Shown: piece by piece, positions 33,301 to 64,000 of the stretch
Position numbering within the stretch: the stretch's first letter is position 1
How the letters are laid out: every line of letters begins with the position of its first letter
NCBI GenBank assembly: GCA_009760855.2
Contig: WPIO01000001.1
Location: forward strand, 12,895,001 to 12,959,000
DNA: 64,000 bases
From: Cristatella mucedo
Taxonomy: Eukaryota > Bryozoa > Phylactolaemata > Cristatellidae
Reading direction: 5' to 3'
Position numbers and translations under genes: made by a program
The notes under the pieces: model-generated
Told to the model about the DNA's origin: nothing
What the model saw: the letters and a program-made list of their open reading frames with translations, nothing else
Databases searched by the model: none

Positions 33301-34358
33301 AAGCTTTGGCTTCTGTCAATCCCAGCAATATCTGCAAGACCTCATGAGTGATGAATCAAAACTTTTCTGCTAAGATCTATTAGAATTAGCATGCCTTGTG
33401 TTCTGTCAGATTGATGCTCCGACTTGAGCTTAGATATTCATGCTGGACATGCAGTAAATCTGACAGTGGAGATATGGGGAATGCCTGATCCAGAGCTTGG
33501 ATTAATTTTCACAGCCTAGAAGTCGTGAGACTGTTCAAACCTTATCTGTAAGTCGGAAAATGGCATCTGCGGCAGACCTGTCACTACTTCCGAAATTATG
33601 CTGCCATCACAGAAATGCTGTTATGAAAGACTGTGGTGACAACAGGAGCTAAACAATTGCGCACCGATGCACTGCCCGCGTACATTAAAACATACAGACA
33701 ACGCATCCATCTCAAAAAAGGCATAAGACATATTCAGTTATCGGATCGACAGGCACATTAAAAAGGTGGTAGGTAAGCAGGGCATAGATAGGCTGATATA
33801 GAGCGAATACCAAACCAACAGTAAGCATCGCCCGTTTACAGCAAGATACTCTCAGCTTCAAGCTTGCTGTCAGTGTGGCTTAAGGTCGCATACCTGAGTG
33901 ACATAACCCGTTGCAGCAACGAATTCTTCAAATTCTGCGTTGCTCACTTCCATCGTATCAATGAAAAAGGACTTAACGAGGACCCGCCTTGCCGGTCCTT
34001 CTCCGTCAGCTACGATGATGGGCTTGTCCGTGCCCATGATAAATACGGCTCCTTCAATAGGAGCCATGGCATTTTTCCTCAGTATAGAGTGGTAAGGAGC
34101 CCTACCGGCCACCACAGAGTCGCCATCCATACCCATGCCTAACTCGGCAGTCACCACCGTAGAATCACTGGCATGTGGAACTCCGGCTGCAGACATCGGC
34201 TCTTTACGCCTAGATGCACTGCAACCGCAACCCGCAGCCCCTGCGGTTTCTAGTGCCGAATCTCTCGAGCAGGTTTCATCAAGGGCTAGAGCACACGCCG
34301 ACATCGTTAGCAATACGATCCACAAGGAGATCGAGTGGCATTCGCGAACCTCGTCCAT
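17916..34358 (-). CDS. SUMF1: SUMF1, formylglycine-generating enzyme (complete gene, 7 coding exons)
   Basis: Coding exons, 5' to 3' on the minus strand: 34358-33894, 29777-29703, 27174-27092, 26588-26348, 21540-21424, 20919-20860, 18032-17916. Phases agree throughout and give about 385 residues; the human enzyme has 374. The enzyme converts a cysteine in the CxPxR motif of nascent sulfatases to formylglycine in the ER lumen. A hydrophobic signal segment ([15 protein letters not shown], about residues 11-26) is followed by a CGC motif, then the FGE-sulfatase domain from about residue 101 ([10 protein letters not shown]) to the end. The catalytic cysteine pair, C336/C341 in human, is C345 and C350 here (CHT|SYC, split by intron 6). 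The start is the first in-frame ATG (34358-34356), which follows an in-frame TAG and has a good context (AGAAATGG). Introns carry LINE A, LINE B and SINE insertions. The identity is secure; the exact exon 2/3 boundary is ambiguous by 4 bases without effect on the mRNA. Confidence 0.95.
19060..19195 (-). mobile_element. SINE S1
   Basis: GGCAGCAGAAGAGCCTTAGC, then GGATTCGAATCCCCTGCC (B box on the minus strand) and GCACCTTACACCTAGGC. Confidence 0.75.
20096..20248 (+). mobile_element. SINE S2
   Basis: A-box region TTTGGCCCAGTGGTTAAGG, B box GGGCTCGAGCCCC, then a 3' end GAAATTAAGTTCTCTTAGGG and TGCTATACAAATGAATTA that resembles the LINE A 3' end. Confidence 0.8.
20475..20625 (-). mobile_element. 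SINE S1
   Basis: CAGCCTCCTTTATGTAGCAG, CTTGCAGCTGCAATAAAGG and a degenerate B box. Confidence 0.7.
20860..20919 (-). CDS. SUMF1: SUMF1 exon 6: first catalytic cysteine
   Basis: It has 20 codons after the acceptor CTCTTTGTAG. It reads [20 protein letters not shown] and ends at ACG|GTATGC. The Cys of LCH corresponds to human C336, the reactive active-site cysteine. This small exon is recognisable only through the conserved KKGGS-F/Y-x-CH block and phase agreement. Confidence 0.93.
21010..21281 (-). mobile_element. LINE B 3' fragment in SUMF1 intron 5
   Basis: TGTAATGTAATGTAATG tail, TAACTCCACAAAGTC, GTGGGTGTTACGCAGGAG and TACGCATTCGGTAGCCAAC match the LINE B end at 55480-55740. Same orientation as SUMF1. 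Confidence 0.88.
21283..21392 (-). repeat. CAG/CTG-rich trinucleotide repeat, 32 bp from SUMF1 exon 5
   Basis: CTG runs with TTG and CTT interruptions on the plus strand, so CAG on the SUMF1 sense strand. The longest pure run is about 10 units at 21365-21391. Confidence 0.95.
21424..21540 (-). CDS. SUMF1: SUMF1 exon 5
   Basis: It has 39 codons, phase 0 to phase 0: [20 protein letters not shown], then [19 protein letters not shown]. The [11 protein letters not shown] block is diagnostic of FGE. The donor is weak (CCG|GTTAGA), and the reading frame stays open into the intron through a CAG-rich repeat. Confidence 0.94.
21770..21935 (+). mobile_element. SINE S2, diverged
   Basis: TTTAAGGTGCACCTTTGACA, GAGGTCATATGCTCGAACCC and GAGATTCAGTTCTCCTCAG match S2. 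Confidence 0.65.
22005..22200 (+). mobile_element. SINE S1
   Basis: TGGGTTTGAGTCATGCAGTG, GGGCGATCCTTTATTGACC, CACTGCAAGCG, then a tail ending TTGAATCAGCCAAT. Confidence 0.65.
22914..22998 (-). mobile_element. LINE A 3' tail
   Basis: AACAATAATAATAACAATAA, then GCACCCTCAGAGAGCTGAAT and TCTCTCTAGGTACTTTACGG. Confidence 0.8.
23000..24080. other. SUMF1 intron 4, no feature recognised
   Basis: Several overlapping open frames at 23614-24093 lack known motifs. Two telomere-like TTAGGG-type units near 23416 look incidental. Confidence 0.4.
24085..24185 (-). mobile_element. SINE S1, 3' half
   Basis: TAACAGCCTCATTTATATAG, CAGCAGAAGAGCCTTAACGG and GTTGCAGTGGGCAATAA. Confidence 0.75.
24560..24718 (-). 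mobile_element. SINE S1 abutting LINE B
   Basis: TTTAACAGCTTC, GCAGCAGAAGAGCCTTG, GGATTCGAAACCATGACC and CGAAGAGCAACCACCTAACC. LINE B sequence starts immediately to the right. Confidence 0.82.
24720..25078 (+). mobile_element. LINE B 3' fragment
   Basis: The plus strand matches the reverse complement of 55490-55840, from the conserved SFSSAG-like region to GGAGATACACTACATTACAG. Confidence 0.85.
25380..25620 (+). mobile_element. LINE A RT fragment with tail
   Basis: The plus strand encodes [20 protein letters not shown] followed by AYCQL, matching [20 protein letters not shown] of LINE A. An ATT-type tail follows at about 25605. Confidence 0.8.
26348..26588 (-). CDS. SUMF1: SUMF1 exon 4
   Basis: It has 241 bases after the acceptor GGCTGCAG. 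It encodes [43 protein letters not shown] and [11 protein letters not shown], ending in GTAP at CCG|GTAGGG. All are core FGE-sulfatase motifs. Plus-strand reading frames here are shadows. Confidence 0.95.
27092..27174 (-). CDS. SUMF1: SUMF1 exon 3
   Basis: It has 83 bases and encodes [20 protein letters not shown] followed by LDSSIDR, the most recognisable FGE block. The donor is CG|GTAAGT; the split Arg codon is completed by the first base of exon 4. The alternative acceptor puts the exon start at 27170. Confidence 0.94.
27310..27505. repeat. CT-rich simple repeat and short tandem units
   Basis: CTCTCTCTCCCACTGC units, then CTCCGCCTCTG and TCCGTCCGTC. The overlapping open frames here are low complexity. 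It lies in SUMF1 intron 2. Confidence 0.9.
27630..27800 (+). mobile_element. SINE S2
   Basis: TTTGGCCCAGTGCTTAAGG, a B-box-like GGGCTTGAGCTCC, then CTCTTAGGGTGCTATACAAA and an A/T-rich end. Confidence 0.8.
28500..28760 (+). mobile_element. L2-like LINE 3' end, diverged
   Basis: GATGACATTTAAAAATAAGC corresponds to the TTFKRNLK region of LINE A. The stretch AAAGTGCCTAGAAACAG is followed by a (TTA)n tail, which continues at 29224-29246 after an inserted element. Confidence 0.7.
28761..29221. mobile_element. TIR element (mariner/pogo-like MITE) flanked by TA
   Basis: 461 bp with imperfect inverted ends: CCATATGCACCTAAGTATAA on the left, CCGTATTTTTATGAGTATAG read inward from the right, 18 of the first 26 positions equal. 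It is flanked by TA on both sides and sits in the (TTA)n tail of a LINE. It has no transposase. Confidence 0.65.
29703..29777 (-). CDS. SUMF1: SUMF1 exon 2
   Basis: It has 25 codons, phase 0 to phase 0, after the acceptor TTCATTACAG. It reads [18 protein letters not shown] and then QNITQA, matching the human block after TGYLTE. NIT is a possible N-glycosylation sequon. The donor may instead be 4 bases further (exon end 29699), see the GTAG ambiguity. Confidence 0.92.
29800..30460 (-). other. SUMF1 intron 1, no feature recognised
   Basis: Short frames only. The intron then carries two LINE A copies (30468-30701, 31586-33022). Confidence 0.5.
30468..30701 (-). mobile_element. LINE A 3' fragment, young
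   Basis: (AAT)n tail, the standard GCGCCCTCAGAGAACTCAAT end, and close identity to 31586-31800. Confidence 0.9.
31586..33022 (-). mobile_element. LINE A, 5'-truncated, RT open for 387 codons
   Basis: L2/CR1-like non-LTR retrotransposon in SUMF1 intron 1, same strand as the gene. The minus-strand frame 32983-31820 contains [47 protein letters not shown] (catalytic YADD intact) and [19 protein letters not shown]. It ends with an (AAT)n tail on the plus strand. Truncation near 33022 removes the endonuclease and RT start, so it cannot move by itself. It is very similar to 46271-48523, which suggests recent activity. Confidence 0.93.
33025..33890 (-). other. SUMF1 intron 1, 5' part, no feature recognised
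   Basis: No open frame or repeat signature of note. Confidence 0.5.
33894..34358 (-). CDS. SUMF1: SUMF1 exon 1: signal peptide and start of FGE domain
   Basis: It has 155 codons and ends in phase 0 at CAG|GTATGC. It encodes the signal segment, a low-conservation Ser/Ala-rich region with the GCGCS motif, and the first FGE block (EGAVFIMGT ... [20 protein letters not shown]). The frame stays open upstream to 34382 without another ATG, so Met at 34358 is chosen. Confidence 0.93.
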
Positions 34359-35605
34359 TTCTGCAACAGCAATACTGACCAAAGTTTTCTCGAATGACTA
34401 ACCGTCAATGAAAGAATCGCAGCGACCCTGGACTGGGCCAAAACAAACGCCAATATACAGCAGGGGTGTGGCGGATTACAAGGACCGAGCGTAGCGCCGG
34501 ATGCTAGACGACCTTAACCCTTCAGGTTTACTCGCCAGGTGCACGTCTCCCTCCGTATGAGGGTGGCCTGCCTTCCATACAAAAGTGGTGCGAGTATTGT
34601 TACGAACGCGATGTTGCAGCTTCTCAATAACCTCTAGCACAACCCTCGTAACGGTGCTAGTCCTTGCCGACGCTTGGCAAATACGCGAGAAGCCTGAAGC
34701 CTTGAATCACAGCCTGAGAATTGTAGGCGTAGCGCCGATACCCACGGGCGTGCCGACGGTAAAGCTTACGGCGTCGCAGGAAAACATTCATACATTTGGC
34801 GACGCAGAAAAAAATTCATGCATTAAGATAGAAATTCCGTATCCATATTCGCAGAGCAGTATCTGTTCGACAGCCACTGAGGGCTACAGGCGCCCCATAG
34901 CTAGCAACAAGCTTAGAGCACTACTGAACTGCCAGGTCTAGAGCGCAACTGGCTGAATGTTAACTGGGACTTGTATGCCGCCTAACCATTGATTATTAAA
35001 TAATCTGCTTCTAGTCGCTATAGTTTAGGAACCGTGAATAATAAATATCTCGGCAGTCGTAATCTCACTTATGTATAGCACAAAAGCGACGTTATGAGGT
35101 ATGTGGTCAGAATAAAACCCAGTCTGGGTTCGGCAGAGCGCGACTTCACTTGCTGCGTGAGGAATGAAATCCGCATGTATGAACATGCTAGATGTGGAAA
35201 TGTTGTGAGCATTTTTAATGCTGCGAGATACAGAGGAAATAAGTCTGAACGGGCGAGTGCAGGCAGTTCTCAAAAAGAATGCAATCGTCAGCATCTAGCT
35301 GCAAAGCTTGGCATTTTACACATTGGATGTCACAGGCTAATTAATGATTGGACCTCCAAATATTGATATGAGGACCAGATGTGCATCGAAGAAGTGAGGA
35401 AGATATTTAAAGCCTGTTTCAGCTAATGTCGTAGCCAAGGCATCAAGAGTGGCTCCAGAACGACAAAAAAAAAAACAAAAAGGCATGCTTTCGACAGACC
35501 TAGAAACCAGTCGTGCAGCTGAGATAGATTGGTAAAGGTTTACCGAATCCGGAGGTACCCCATTCTTAAAGGGCTCTTAAATGACCTTAAATGACCGACT
35601 GCAGT
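34359..35605. other. SUMF1 upstream region, no second gene recognised
   Basis: An unidentified 118-codon plus-strand frame (34585-34941) and two mirrored frames at 35025-35366 have no known motif. The SUMF1 promoter must lie near 34360-34560; GTATATTGGC on the minus strand at about 34452 is the only TATA-like stretch. Confidence 0.4.
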
Positions 35606-35611
35606 TTACAT

Positions 35612-35882
35612 CAAACACACCTATTTAGGAAAGCATTTAGTGGGTCCCTGTGATTCGTCCTTCACGTGCTTATGCGTGCTGACGCTGTGCATGCTGCCAC
35701 TAACCACATTTGCATGCTGACCCTGTGCATGTCACCCCTAACCATGTTATTCATTTTGTTTGTTTATCAAGCATGATATTACTCACCATTCAATTGCATT
35801 TCCCTTTGCAGCAAATGTAAAACGCCTAGAGAGAGATTGAGTTCTCTGAGGGCGCTTTATCAAGTGCATTATTATTATTATT
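35612..35882 (+). mobile_element. LINE A 3' end, plus strand
   Basis: CACCTATTTAGGAAAGCATT, GGGTCCCTGTGATTCGTCC, GCGCTTTATCAAGTGCATTA and an (ATT)n tail. Confidence 0.9.
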
Positions 35883-36045
35883 AACACTGATGTACTCACT
35901 GGGGTTGGACCAAGCCCAGTTTATCAGTGTACAAGTGATACCTAGGCCTGTGGAAAGGCCTTCCAAAAGTCTTGTGTTCAATATTATCAAACAGTGCAAT
36001 TCATAAATCAAGGAGTACCAACCGAGAGGCACAGCCGGATTGGCA
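35883..36045 (-). mobile_element. LINE A RT fragment
   Basis: The minus strand reads VPLGWYSLIYELHCLIILNT and LLEGLSTGLGITCTLINW, aligning with [20 protein letters not shown] and [18 protein letters not shown]. It abuts the tail of the neighbouring copy in opposite orientation. Confidence 0.7.
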
Positions 36046-36289
36046 CTGTTCAGAAAGTCATTTTAAACCTATAGCAGGGCAGTATCCGTGGAATGGTAAG
36101 CTCAGTGTCCCGATTGAAGCTTTCTAGCATAACAAGATCTGATGAATTGTTGCGATTGTTTGGTCTCTGGGCCATCACTCATTCACGATGCATGGACAAG
36201 AATAGTATACGGGAGACTCAACGAAAATTATTTAATCTTGTCCTTATCTTGGGTGGGATTCCCTAATAATTAGTCAGAGGCAAACACAG

Positions 36290-36349
36290 TCTTGCTTTTA
36301 TTTTTACGTCTATGACACCCAGCAGTACATATCCTTTGATCCTTTCAAG
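36290..36349 (+). mobile_element. LINE A RT, left part, interrupted by the hAT element
   Basis: It translates to FYFYVYDTQQYISFDPFK, aligning with [18 protein letters not shown]. The host frame resumes at 36848. Confidence 0.82.
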
Positions 36350-36847
36350 CAGCGGTTCTCAAACTGTTGGTCGCGACCCCTTTTGGGGTCGAACGATCCT
36401 GCTACGGGGGGGGGGTCGCCTAAGACTATCGGGATTTGCCCCGAGAATGTATGATCTTGTGAGAAAGAAGCAATCTCAGCCTTCGCACTGACATGGCCTT
36501 TTATGCATACTGTCGCAACATGTAGCAATGCAGTTTACTGTTGTTATATAAAGACTCTGACCCATGCTACACCATGCTTCAAGACACAATTTAATTTATT
36601 TGTAATTAGACATAAATATTTCACAGTACATAATTGTGTATTGTTTTGTGATTAATCACTATGCTTTAGTTATGTTCAATTGGTAACAATGAAAATGTAT
36701 CCTGCATATCAGATGTTTAAATTACGATTCATAGTTGCAAAATTACGGTTATGAAGTAGCAAAGAAAATAGTTTTATGGTTGTGGGTCGCCACAACGTGA
36801 AGAACTGTAGTTAAGGGTCGCGGCATTAGGAAGGTTGAGAACCACTG
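36350..36847. mobile_element. SPIN-like hAT transposon, non-autonomous, 498 bp
   Basis: The left end CAGCGGTTCTCAAACT and the right end (read inward CAGTGGTTCTCAACCT) are near-identical inverted repeats, 14 of 16. Target duplications CTTTCAAG (36342-36349) and CTTTAAAG (36848-36855) differ at one base and fit the nTnTAnAn hAT target pattern. Subterminal GGTCGCGACCCCTTTTGGGG and GTCGCCTAAGACTATCGG on the left, and GGTCGCGGCATTAGGAAGG on the right, are as I remember them from the SPIN family of vertebrates. No transposase frame is present. It is inserted in a LINE A reverse transcriptase. Confidence 0.85.
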
Positions 36848-37140
36848 CTTTAAAGCCTTGCTCCTCATCCGGCTCATTTAAATCCCTTACAGCCAGCATC
36901 GACGACATTCGCGTTGTCACGGCTACGAACTTCCTGAAACTTTATGGTTTTAAGACAAATCTAATAGTCATGGGCAAACCTATTATCACCCCGAAAGTTG
37001 GAACGACTTACCCACAAGTTTGGCTCACGTAGCCTCAGTTCCGTGACGTCTACCCAAGACTTCTCATTAGGCAGCCTACTTTCATTTGAGGAACATGGCT
37101 AAAATCAGGCCCTGTTTAAATGAAAGTATAAAGGACCACC
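36848..37140 (+). mobile_element. LINE A RT, right part
   Basis: SSGSFKSLTASIDDIRVVTA and TNLIVMGKPIITPKV align with [20 protein letters not shown] and [16 protein letters not shown] shifted frame near 37080 reads LRNMAKIRPCL for [11 protein letters not shown]. Confidence 0.82.
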
Positions 37141-37144
37141 CACT

Positions 37145-37315
37145 GTTCTTCACTCTAGGTAAGGTGGTTGCTCTTCCCGACCTCGGTCCCGAGATTGTGG
37201 GTTTGAATCCTGTGATGGGCGATCTTACAATGCGGCTGCAAGCGATGGTGATAGCCATCAAGGCTCTTCTGCCGCTTTACAAAAAGAGGCTGTTATATCA
37301 GCCAGCATTGTGTTA
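37145..37315 (+). mobile_element. SINE S1 nested in LINE A
   Basis: GGTAAGGTGGTTGCTC, GGTCCCGAGATTGTGGGTTT, GATGGGCGATCTTAC, AAGGCTCTTCTGCCGC, AAAAAGAGGCTGTTATATCA. Confidence 0.88.
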
Positions 37316-37574
37316 TGATTGAAGTCGTTTAGCAGTGCATCTAACTAACCCCCAAATCATTTTGAGACCTCGCCTTCCTTCAGTGCTCCCAAAGCCTGTA
37401 ACTCGCTCGAGATCGACGCCTGACACCTAACTAGATTTGATGACATGCAATGCGGAAGCTGCGAACCCATGTGCTTTGTAGCATTTCCTCCGTCCCAGTG
37501 AATTGTCCTTGACGTACTCGCGCGTGCTCAAATTGCACATTCGACCACTTAAATAATCGGCTGCCTGCTGAACA

Positions 37575-37932
37575 ACTTCGCCGACCTGCACTGGCTCCCA
37601 GTCAAGCAACGCATTGAAGTTTTTGTCCCTCACTTTTAAGTCTCTTCCTTCTTTGGCTCCCGCCTACCTATCCGATCCACTTCCCCACCAGGCTAAGCAT
37701 CGTACAACGCGCTTTTCGGAATCTAATTGCTTACCTGTACCTCGTACAAACCTCAAATCCCTCGGAGACCGTGCCTTTAGTATGTATGCTCCCAAAGACT
37801 GGAACTCACACCCGACTTGCGTTACGACATCTTCTGACTTGACCACATTTAAAAAGAAACTAAAAACATACCTATTAAGCACAGCAGATAGTGGGTCCCT
37901 GCGATTCGTCCTTTATGTGCTTATGCGTGCAG
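37575..37932 (+). mobile_element. LINE A C-terminal and 3' part
   Basis: [11 protein letters not shown], then LGDRAFSMYAPKDWNSHPTC and SDLTTFKKKLKTYLL match LINE A. The element stops near 37930 without its usual tail. Confidence 0.85.
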
Positions 37933-38606
37933 ACAAGTGCCTGCTGGCCGCGAGAGCGCCAGGGCTGGGGCGCCAACTCGCTTCTCGGCCTTTTCTGTCC
38001 TTTCATTATAGGGCTTCCGCGGCCCGAGCATTCTCAAGCAAGGACATCGCTTCGGTCGGCAATTTCCTCGATGCCGCGAGGGTAGCGCAGCACCGGCGCT
38101 GGTGTCGTACCTCGATCAATCAACCAATCAACAGTCCTTGCAGCCGCGGGCTCGCTAGGGTCGAGTGTCGGCTCTAACTCCCCTCCACCCCCCCCCCTAT
38201 CGCGCTATCTCGCCTTATGCTACGTGCACCCACCCCTCCTCTCAGCAAGCAGCGCCGGACTTCGCTGATCGACATGTGACGCGAGCTATCTTCTCGTGCG
38301 AATCCATGCGCTCCTGGCACTGGGTTCGTAGTGCTATTTGAATAATAAACTGTGGAGAGGCAGACCTCTGGAGAGTAAGGCTCCGCTCGCAAGGCTTTTT
38401 CTCGCGGGCGGAATCTGTTCTCCCACGGCTGCTGCTGGAGCGGTGCTTGTGCGGACGGCCGGCGCAAATGTTCGTCATCACTGATGTCCCCCGCATCTTG
38501 TTGGCAGGCGCAAGCGCAATAATCGAGCGAGGCTAGCCGAGCCAAATGCCGCCGCCTACGTCTATTTCCCTTGCGCCACCACCGCTGAAATCACCGGCTC
38601 GCCGCT
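37933..38606. other. Raf upstream region; GC-rich; 17-base U2-like match
   Basis: 37978-37994 equals the first bases of U2 snRNA (TCGCTTCTCGGCCTTTT), but the match stops there. The GC-rich stretch to 38600 probably contains the Raf promoter and leader; no start site can be fixed. Confidence 0.4.
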
Positions 38607-38627
38607 ATGTCACGTGGTAGCCATTAG
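38607..38627 (+). promoter_or_regulatory. Short upstream ORF in Raf leader
   Basis: ATG-TCA-CGT-GGT-AGC-CAT-TAG ends 5 bases before the Raf start codon. It counts only if the transcript begins upstream of 38607; the transcription start is not known. Confidence 0.4.
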
Positions 38628-38632
38628 TTGAG

Positions 38633-63653
<25,021 letters not shown>

Positions 63654-64000
63654 GTGAGTGCGCTCCGCTCGTTCGGACGCTCCTCCTCCTTGCTGCCGTC
63701 AGGCCCGGCTCGCTCGGGCCTGCTCTCTCTGCTCTGCTGCCGGGGGTGGCGGTCTGCGTGCGTGCGTCGAGAGGCTGCCTTTGTTGACTCCTTGTGGTCT
63801 AGGCTGAGCCGTGGCAGAGAGTGTGCATTGCATTTTTGGAGCCACTCTATCCAGGCTGCCAAGCCAAGACGGATGCGTTTAAGCAGCCCGTCGTCTGGCT
63901 AGGTATCGAGCTGCCAAGATCAAGCTTCTCTTGCGCAATAGGCCCGACAGCTGGCCGCTTGGTCAGCTCGTGTCCAGCCGTTTCGCCAGGTCTCTTCTCG
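63654..64000 (+). other. Raf intron 15, 5' part
   Basis: No frame in the required phase 0 encodes the expected SIELL-type tail before the window ends. An IEL-containing frame at about 63903 is out of phase. Confidence 0.6.

Noticed and set aside
63903-64000. Possible last Raf exon (IELPRSS frame)
   Set aside because: The acceptor exists, but the frame requires phase 1, whereas exon 15 ends in phase 0; the rest does not match the Raf tail.

Overview
This is animal nuclear DNA. It has short exons with GT-AG introns of about 0.14 to 9.4 kb, non-LTR retrotransposons, tRNA-derived SINEs, hAT-type DNA transposons and very long dinucleotide repeats. The Raf exons match metazoan Raf in all domains but are more divergent than vertebrate copies. 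I infer an invertebrate, probably a spiralian; I cannot name the species from this sequence.

Two genes can be read exon by exon, and they lie head to head. On the minus strand, 34358 down to 17916, is a complete seven-exon SUMF1 gene (formylglycine-generating enzyme, about 385 residues, both catalytic cysteines present). On the plus strand, from 38633 to beyond the right edge, is a Raf-family kinase: 15 coding exons and 732 codons, from the N-terminal BRS region through the RBD, C1 and CR2 to the kinase domain; only the last exon(s) are missing. About 4.3 kb separate the two start codons. SUMF1 activates sulfatases in the endoplasmic reticulum and Raf relays Ras signals to MEK, so I see no functional link between them.

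The left 17 kb holds two related terminal exons of an SLC5-type (SGLT-like) sodium/solute cotransporter, at 1651-1859 and 9885-10138. The second has a one-base frameshift in its last membrane segment. At 14.28-15.42 kb there is a decayed copy of a multicopy invertebrate ORF, split by a LINE fragment. The rest is diverged transposon debris.

The repeat landscape is rich. LINE family A (L2/CR1-like, ATT-repeat tail) and LINE family B (tail of TGTAA units on the plus strand) occur in many 5'-truncated copies. At least three tRNA-derived SINE families are present, and one of them (S2) shares its 3' end with LINE A. Three terminal-inverted-repeat elements stand out: a 407-bp hAT MITE with a perfect 8-bp target duplication, a 461-bp TA-flanked element inside a LINE tail, and a 498-bp hAT element at 36350-36847 that looks like the horizontally transferred SPIN transposons and sits inside a LINE A reverse transcriptase. 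A near-perfect 88-bp inverted repeat encloses a TA/TG microsatellite at 3602-3892.

All exon boundaries come from reading frame, GT-AG signals and remembered family alignments. No search was run.
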